9,403 bases of DNA. It comes from Acidobacteriota bacterium. GTDB lineage: Bacteria > Acidobacteriota > Thermoanaerobaculia > UBA5066. Where the stretch lies: NCBI GenBank assembly GCA_016789625.1, contig JAEUQS010000711.1, positions 1 to 9,403 on the forward strand. The letters are read 5' to 3'. The notes below the pieces were generated by a model. That model saw only the letters and a list, made by a program, of their open reading frames with translations. It did not search any database and was not told where the DNA came from. The position numbers and the translations under genes were made by a program. Positions 6,762 through 9,403 of the stretch are shown here, piece after piece (position 1 is the stretch's first letter; the number at the start of each line of letters is the position of its first letter).

Positions 6762-6797
6762 CAAGCCTCGGGCGGGGCCCTACGGCCCTGCGACCCA

Positions 6798-6820
6798 CCC
6801 GAAAGATACAGCGTTTCGGG
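6798..6820 (-). promoter_or_regulatory. Inverted repeat and candidate -10 box upstream of mdh
   Basis: CCCGAAA (6798-6804) and TTTCGGG (6814-6820) form a 7-bp inverted repeat with a 9-nt spacer, 49 nt upstream of the mdh GTG. On the minus strand TATCTT (6808-6803) resembles a -10 box and overlaps one arm, a layout typical of an operator that blocks a promoter. There is no convincing -35. The rest of the 6765-6925 gap holds nothing else I can support. Confidence 0.3.
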
Positions 6821-6925
6821 AGCCTTTGGGGGGCCCGGGACACGCCTCGGGGCCGGTGCCTCTCGTCACGCGGAACGCGTACTTCGTCCCCGGGCGGAAC
6901 GTCCGGACCGGTTCCTGCGTATAGG

Positions 6926-7258
6926 ATGTCAGCGACGTCGAGGATGCGAACCGAGTTCACGTTTACCGCCTGGAAGATGAGCCAAAGCATCGCGCACTCC
7001 CTTTGTGCCGCGGTGGAGGGCTACGGGCTCCGGCGAACGGAAGCGGGCAAGCGCCTCTGGACGGCCGCCGTTCACCTTCCCTCCCTCGTGGACCAGGTGC
7101 GCGAGAACGCCGGCGGGGGCCGCCAATCGGCTCTGGAAGCGGCCCGGCAGCACCTCTGCGAGGTCGAGGCGCTGCTCGGTCAGGCCCCCGACCTCCCCGA
7201 GGTCGACCGCCAGGCGCTCATCGCAGAGATCTCGGGCCTGAACGCCCAGCTCGGCTGA
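6926..7258 (+). CDS. Small four-helix-bundle-like protein (23S rRNA IVP-like), divergent
   Basis: A 110-residue frame with high GC at third positions, so probably genuine. The order of features resembles the four-helix-bundle family related to 23S rRNA intervening-sequence proteins: an aromatic start followed by W16 and a helix (AWKMSQSIAHSLCAAVEGYGL), then RLWTAAVHLPSLVDQVREN (43-61), which recalls the family's R-x-A-A-V-S-x-P-x-N-x-A-E-G block, then a helix ending in LCEVEALLGQA. Key family residues differ (for example the Asn and Gly of the central block), so this is a diverged member or a look-alike. The start is uncertain: ATG at 6926 has no Shine-Dalgarno sequence, and ATG at 6944 (MRTEFTF) is also possible. 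TATAGG at 6920-6925 may be a -10 box favouring the later start. Such proteins usually have no known activity. Confidence 0.6.
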   Translation: MSATSRMRTEFTFTAWKMSQSIAHSLCAAVEGYGLRRTEAGKRLWTAAVHLPSLVDQVRENAGGGRQSALEAARQHLCEVEALLGQAPDLPEVDRQALIAEISGLNAQLG

Positions 7259-7266
7259 ATTTGATC

Positions 7267-7288
7267 TCGGGGTTTCTCGATCCCCCGA
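7267..7288 (+). repeat. Intergenic hairpin repeat, copy 2
   Basis: TCGGGG (7267-7272) pairs with CCCCGA (7283-7288) around the loop TTTCTCGATC, identical to the loop of the hairpin at 3391-3416. Similarity to copy 1 extends on both sides: TGATCTCGGGG here versus TGAACGCGGGG there, and a following C-rich stretch ending in CCGGAG in both. It lies in the 49-nt gap between the convergent four-helix-bundle gene and the membrane spermidine-synthase-like gene, so it could also act at their 3' ends. Confidence 0.6.
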
Positions 7289-7307
7289 ACCCCCACCGGA
7301 GAGCGAC

Positions 7308-8834
7308 CTACTCCGCTACCAAATGCTGGAGGGCGTCCGTGGGGCTGTAGTCGTCGGTGAGCACGGGCACGCCGGCGACGGGATAGGGCCCGGGAAAGAA
7401 CCGGGCCGCCCAGAGCATCATCTCGGGCCTCGAAGCCGTTCTCGCGAGGGGGAACGCCCGGCTCCGGAGATCTTCCTTCCGGAGACCCGGCGCGTTCGTC
7501 GCGATGACGATGGCGTTCCCGAAGAAGACCGGGTGCTGGTCCACGAGCTCGTCCTGCAGCACGACGACGCCGGGGAACACCTCCTGCAGCGTCTTCACCG
7601 CGGCCCAGAAAAGAGCGTTGCGCGCTCCCGTGAGGCCCCCCACGAAATTCGCGACGAAGACGCCGTCCGGCGAAAGCCGGGATCGGCACAGCTCGAAAAA
7701 TTCGCGCGTCGTGAGGTGGAACGGAACCCCCTCGGAGAAGAAGGCGTCGAGAAGGATCGCGTCCGTCCGCCCGATCTCCCGCTCGATCACCCGCCGCCCG
7801 TCGCCGATCAGGATCCGCGAGGTCCCGTCGGCGCGGTACCCGAAGTACTCGCGCGCGACCTCCACGACCTCGGCATCCAGCTCGATCGTCGTGGTGCGGA
7901 TGCCCGTGGGCTCGAGGAGCTGCGGCAGCATGCCGGCTCCGAGCCCGATGATCACGACCTCCGCGGGCGTCCGTTCCGAGGCGCCGAGCGCGAACGCGAG
8001 GCCGTCGGTGTAGTTCGGCGGCCGGCGCCCCGAGCGGCCGATCGGCAGGAAACCCTGGGCGAGCCGGTCGAACAGCATCGCCCTCTTCCCGTCCTGCTCG
8101 AGCACCTGGATGCGGTGGTAGGCGGTTTCCTTGTCCAGCACGATCTTCGTCAAGGAATCTCCAAGGGGTCGCCCTGCCCGCAACGCTGCCAGCGATCCGA
8201 AGGTCAGGAAGCCGGCGAGAGCGTAGAGCATCGCCCGCCGGAACGTGAACGCACCGGGCACGAGGAGTCCGGCAACGAGGAGCCCGGCCGCGAGCCCGCG
8301 GATCACCGCGGACGTGCCGAACGCGGGGAGGAGATGGAACGCGGTGGCATACGTCCCCAGGATCGACCCCGCGGCGGAAACGGCCGCGAGCCGGCCGGTC
8401 GTGCTCCCCACCGAGTCGAGGCTGCTCACCGCGAGCTTGGCCGCAAGGGGCGTGACGGCCCCCAGGAGGACGCACGGCAGGCCGAACAGCAACGCGGACG
8501 CCAGAAGAACCTGGAATCGCTCCGGCAGCGGTGACCGCGACACCGCCTGGAGAACGGGTCCGCTCGCCGGGACGAGGACCGCGAGGCTGAGCGCTGTCGA
8601 GAAAAGGAGGTCCGCGAGGAGCCGGGATCCGGGCCGCCGATCGGCCAGACGTCCACCCGCCGCGTATCCGATGGCGAGAGCCGCGAGGAACGTCGTCACG
8701 AGAGCGCCCCACACGAAGATCGAGCCCCCGTAGACGGGCACGAGCACTCGACTCCCGGCCATCTCGAGGCTCATGAGCACCGCGCCCGCCACGAAGACGG
8801 CGGCCTCGAGCCGGAGCAGAGATGCCCTCGTCAT
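7308..8834 (-). CDS. Membrane protein fused to a spermidine-synthase-like SAM-binding domain
   Basis: A 508-residue protein in two parts. Residues about 8-218 hold six or seven hydrophobic segments, with LEMAGSRVLVPVYGGS (23-38) and FGLPCVLLGAVTPLAAKL (117-134) typical of the N-terminal half of fused spermidine-synthase-like proteins. Residues about 225-508 form a Rossmann methyltransferase-like domain: AYHRIQVLE (238-246), NYTDGLAFALG (274-284), SAM motif VIIGLGAGMLP (294-304), TIELDAEVVEVAREYF (316-331), IGDGRRVIE (343-351), LLDAFFSEGVPFHLTTREFFEL (361-382) and PVLTDDYSPTDAL (490-502). True aminopropyltransferases have D-S-x-D-P at the catalytic loop; here D363 is kept but the second Asp position is F366. 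Polyamine synthesis is therefore doubtful, and the substrate is unknown. The ATG at 8834 has no clear Shine-Dalgarno sequence. It is divergent from a similar gene 41 bp away. Confidence 0.88.
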   Translation of the reverse strand: MTRASLLRLEAAVFVAGAVLMSLEMAGSRVLVPVYGGSIFVWGALVTTFLAALAIGYAAGGRLADRRPGSRLLADLLFSTALSLAVLVPASGPVLQAVSRSPLPERFQVLLASALLFGLPCVLLGAVTPLAAKLAVSSLDSVGSTTGRLAAVSAAGSILGTYATAFHLLPAFGTSAVIRGLAAGLLVAGLLVPGAFTFRRAMLYALAGFLTFGSLAALRAGRPLGDSLTKIVLDKETAYHRIQVLEQDGKRAMLFDRLAQGFLPIGRSGRRPPNYTDGLAFALGASERTPAEVVIIGLGAGMLPQLLEPTGIRTTTIELDAEVVEVAREYFGYRADGTSRILIGDGRRVIEREIGRTDAILLDAFFSEGVPFHLTTREFFELCRSRLSPDGVFVANFVGGLTGARNALFWAAVKTLQEVFPGVVVLQDELVDQHPVFFGNAIVIATNAPGLRKEDLRSRAFPLARTASRPEMMLWAARFFPGPYPVAGVPVLTDDYSPTDALQHLVAE

Positions 8835-8875
8835 GCCCGGACTATCCCATCATCCTCCGACTACACTTCCGCCGC
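8835..8875. promoter_or_regulatory. Very short divergent intergenic region between the two membrane protein genes
   Basis: Only 41 bp separate the two divergent starts, so both promoters must overlap here or extend into the coding regions. On the plus strand TACACT (8862-8867) ends 8 nt before the GTG start, consistent with a leaderless transcript. On the minus strand a weaker GATAGT lies near the ATG. Neither start has a good Shine-Dalgarno sequence. Confidence 0.35.
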
Positions 8876-9403
8876 GTGAGCCCACGAACCGTCGTGCGGG
8901 CGTACGCGCTCTCGGGCGCGGCCGCACTCGCCTACCAGACCGTCTGGTATCACGCCCTCGTCGATGCGCTCGGGGCCTCTGGAACCACGTTCCTCGTGGT
9001 GCTGTGCTCGTTCATCGGCGGCCTCGGACTGGGGTCGTTCCTCTCTCCCCGCGTCTACGGCTGGCTGGAGCGCAGGACCGGTCGCCGGGGACTCGTCCAC
9101 TACGGGCGGACGGAGCTCGTCCTCACGCTCCTGGCGCTGGTCCTCCTGGCGCTCGTTTCGGCGCCGCTCACCGGCATTCTCGGCGAGCTGCCTTACGTGG
9201 ACTCCGTGGTGCACGGGATCCCGCCGGCGGGCGGGATCCCCGTGCGGGTGCCGTCCGCCGCCTACGAGACCCTGCGCCTGGGGATCGCGATTCTGGCCGT
9301 CGGAGTGCCGACGACGCTCATGGGGCTCACTTTTCCCTACCTCGTGAGCTTGTTCCCGGAGGAGCCCCGCTTCGCGAGCCGGCTCTACGCGGCGAACACG
9401 CTC
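8876..9403 (+). CDS. Membrane N-terminal half of a second fused spermidine-synthase-like protein (cut by window edge)
   Basis: The frame is open from GTG at 8876 to the right edge, 176 codons. Hydrophobic segments fall at about 8-28, 37-58, 78-98 and 132-156. Three spots match the membrane part of fused spermidine-synthase-like proteins: ALAYQTVWYHALVDALGASGTTF (17-39; usual pattern L-x-Y-E-x-x-W-x-R-x-L-x-x-x-x-G), FIGGLGLGSFLSPR (46-59) and VGVPTTLMGLTFPYL ending in SRLYAANTL (142-176; usual pattern P-x-x-L-M-G-x-T-L-P followed by L-Y-x-x-N-T-x-G). The SAM-binding domain expected at the C-terminus is outside the window. It is divergent from the related gene at 7308-8834; the two differ clearly in sequence, so they are not a recent duplication. 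Between the third and fourth segments, GIPPAGGIP is encoded by a long inverted repeat. Confidence 0.82.
   Translation, partial: MSPRTVVRAYALSGAAALAYQTVWYHALVDALGASGTTFLVVLCSFIGGLGLGSFLSPRVYGWLERRTGRRGLVHYGRTELVLTLLALVLLALVSAPLTGILGELPYVDSVVHGIPPAGGIPVRVPSAAYETLRLGIAILAVGVPTTLMGLTFPYLVSLFPEEPRFASRLYAANTL
9211..9245. repeat. Long imperfect inverted repeat inside a coding region
   Basis: GCACGGGATCCCGCC (9211-9225) is the reverse complement of 9230-9245 except for one extra C in the right arm, with a 4-nt loop GGCG. It falls in the extracytoplasmic or cytoplasmic loop region (residues 112-124) of the second membrane protein. It encodes the near-repeat G-I-P-P ... G-G-I-P, so part of the symmetry may come from the protein repeat. 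Confidence 0.6.

Noticed and set aside
6750..6764. TTG start for mdh five codons upstream
   Set aside because: The AGGAGG Shine-Dalgarno sequence would lie inside the coding region. The GTG at 6749 has ideal spacing and gives the normal family N-terminus.
7250..7320. Direct repeats flanking hairpin copy 2 (CTCGGCT versus CTCCGCT)
   Set aside because: The match is 6 of 7 bases in GC-rich sequence, too weak to call a target-site duplication.
1..9403. Defence system, CRISPR array, integrase, tRNA or rRNA genes
   Set aside because: I read both strands for repeat-spacer structure and relevant protein motifs and saw none.

Overview
This is a very GC-rich bacterial chromosome segment with tightly packed genes and strong G/C bias at third codon positions. 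The partial gene at the left edge resembles the VWFA-related proteins that are abundant in Acidobacteriota (TIGR03436 type). An acidobacterial or similar GC-rich, soil- or sediment-type lineage is therefore my best guess. That is inference; no rRNA or other phylogenetic marker is present.

Layout, left to right. (1) Positions 1-1956, minus strand: a soluble orphan histidine kinase overlaps by 4 nt with a secreted or periplasmic von Willebrand factor A protein, which runs off the left edge. (2) Positions 2012-4605, minus strand: the operon sucC-sucD-ndk (succinyl-CoA synthetase beta and alpha, then nucleoside diphosphate kinase) ends at a clear rho-independent terminator. (3) Positions 4670-5743, plus strand: a DUF2891 protein of unknown function with a probable signal peptide. 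(4) Positions 5823-6749, minus strand: malate dehydrogenase, starting at a GTG behind a strong Shine-Dalgarno sequence. (5) Positions 6926-7258, plus strand: a small protein resembling the four-helix-bundle (23S rRNA intervening-sequence protein-like) family. (6) Positions 7308-9403: two divergent membrane proteins of the fused spermidine-synthase-like type. The left one is complete and has a C-terminal SAM-binding domain; the right one is cut by the window edge.

The core is housekeeping metabolism. Malate dehydrogenase and succinyl-CoA synthetase serve the TCA cycle. Ndk equilibrates the nucleoside triphosphate made by succinyl-CoA synthetase with the other NTP pools. The DUF2891 gene lies on the opposite strand between mdh and sucC.

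I see no defence system, CRISPR array, integrase, tRNA or rRNA. The most unusual signal is a small repeated hairpin. An 18-nt string with an identical 10-nt loop occurs in two intergenic places, 3391-3416 (minus) and 7267-7288 (plus). The copy between sucC and sucD is bracketed by a perfect 11-bp direct repeat containing the sucD start codon. This looks like insertion of a roughly 60-bp REP- or MITE-like element into a formerly tight sucC-sucD junction, leaving the old sucD start as a 25-codon remnant ORF. Whether this belongs to a genome-wide repeat family cannot be decided from this window.
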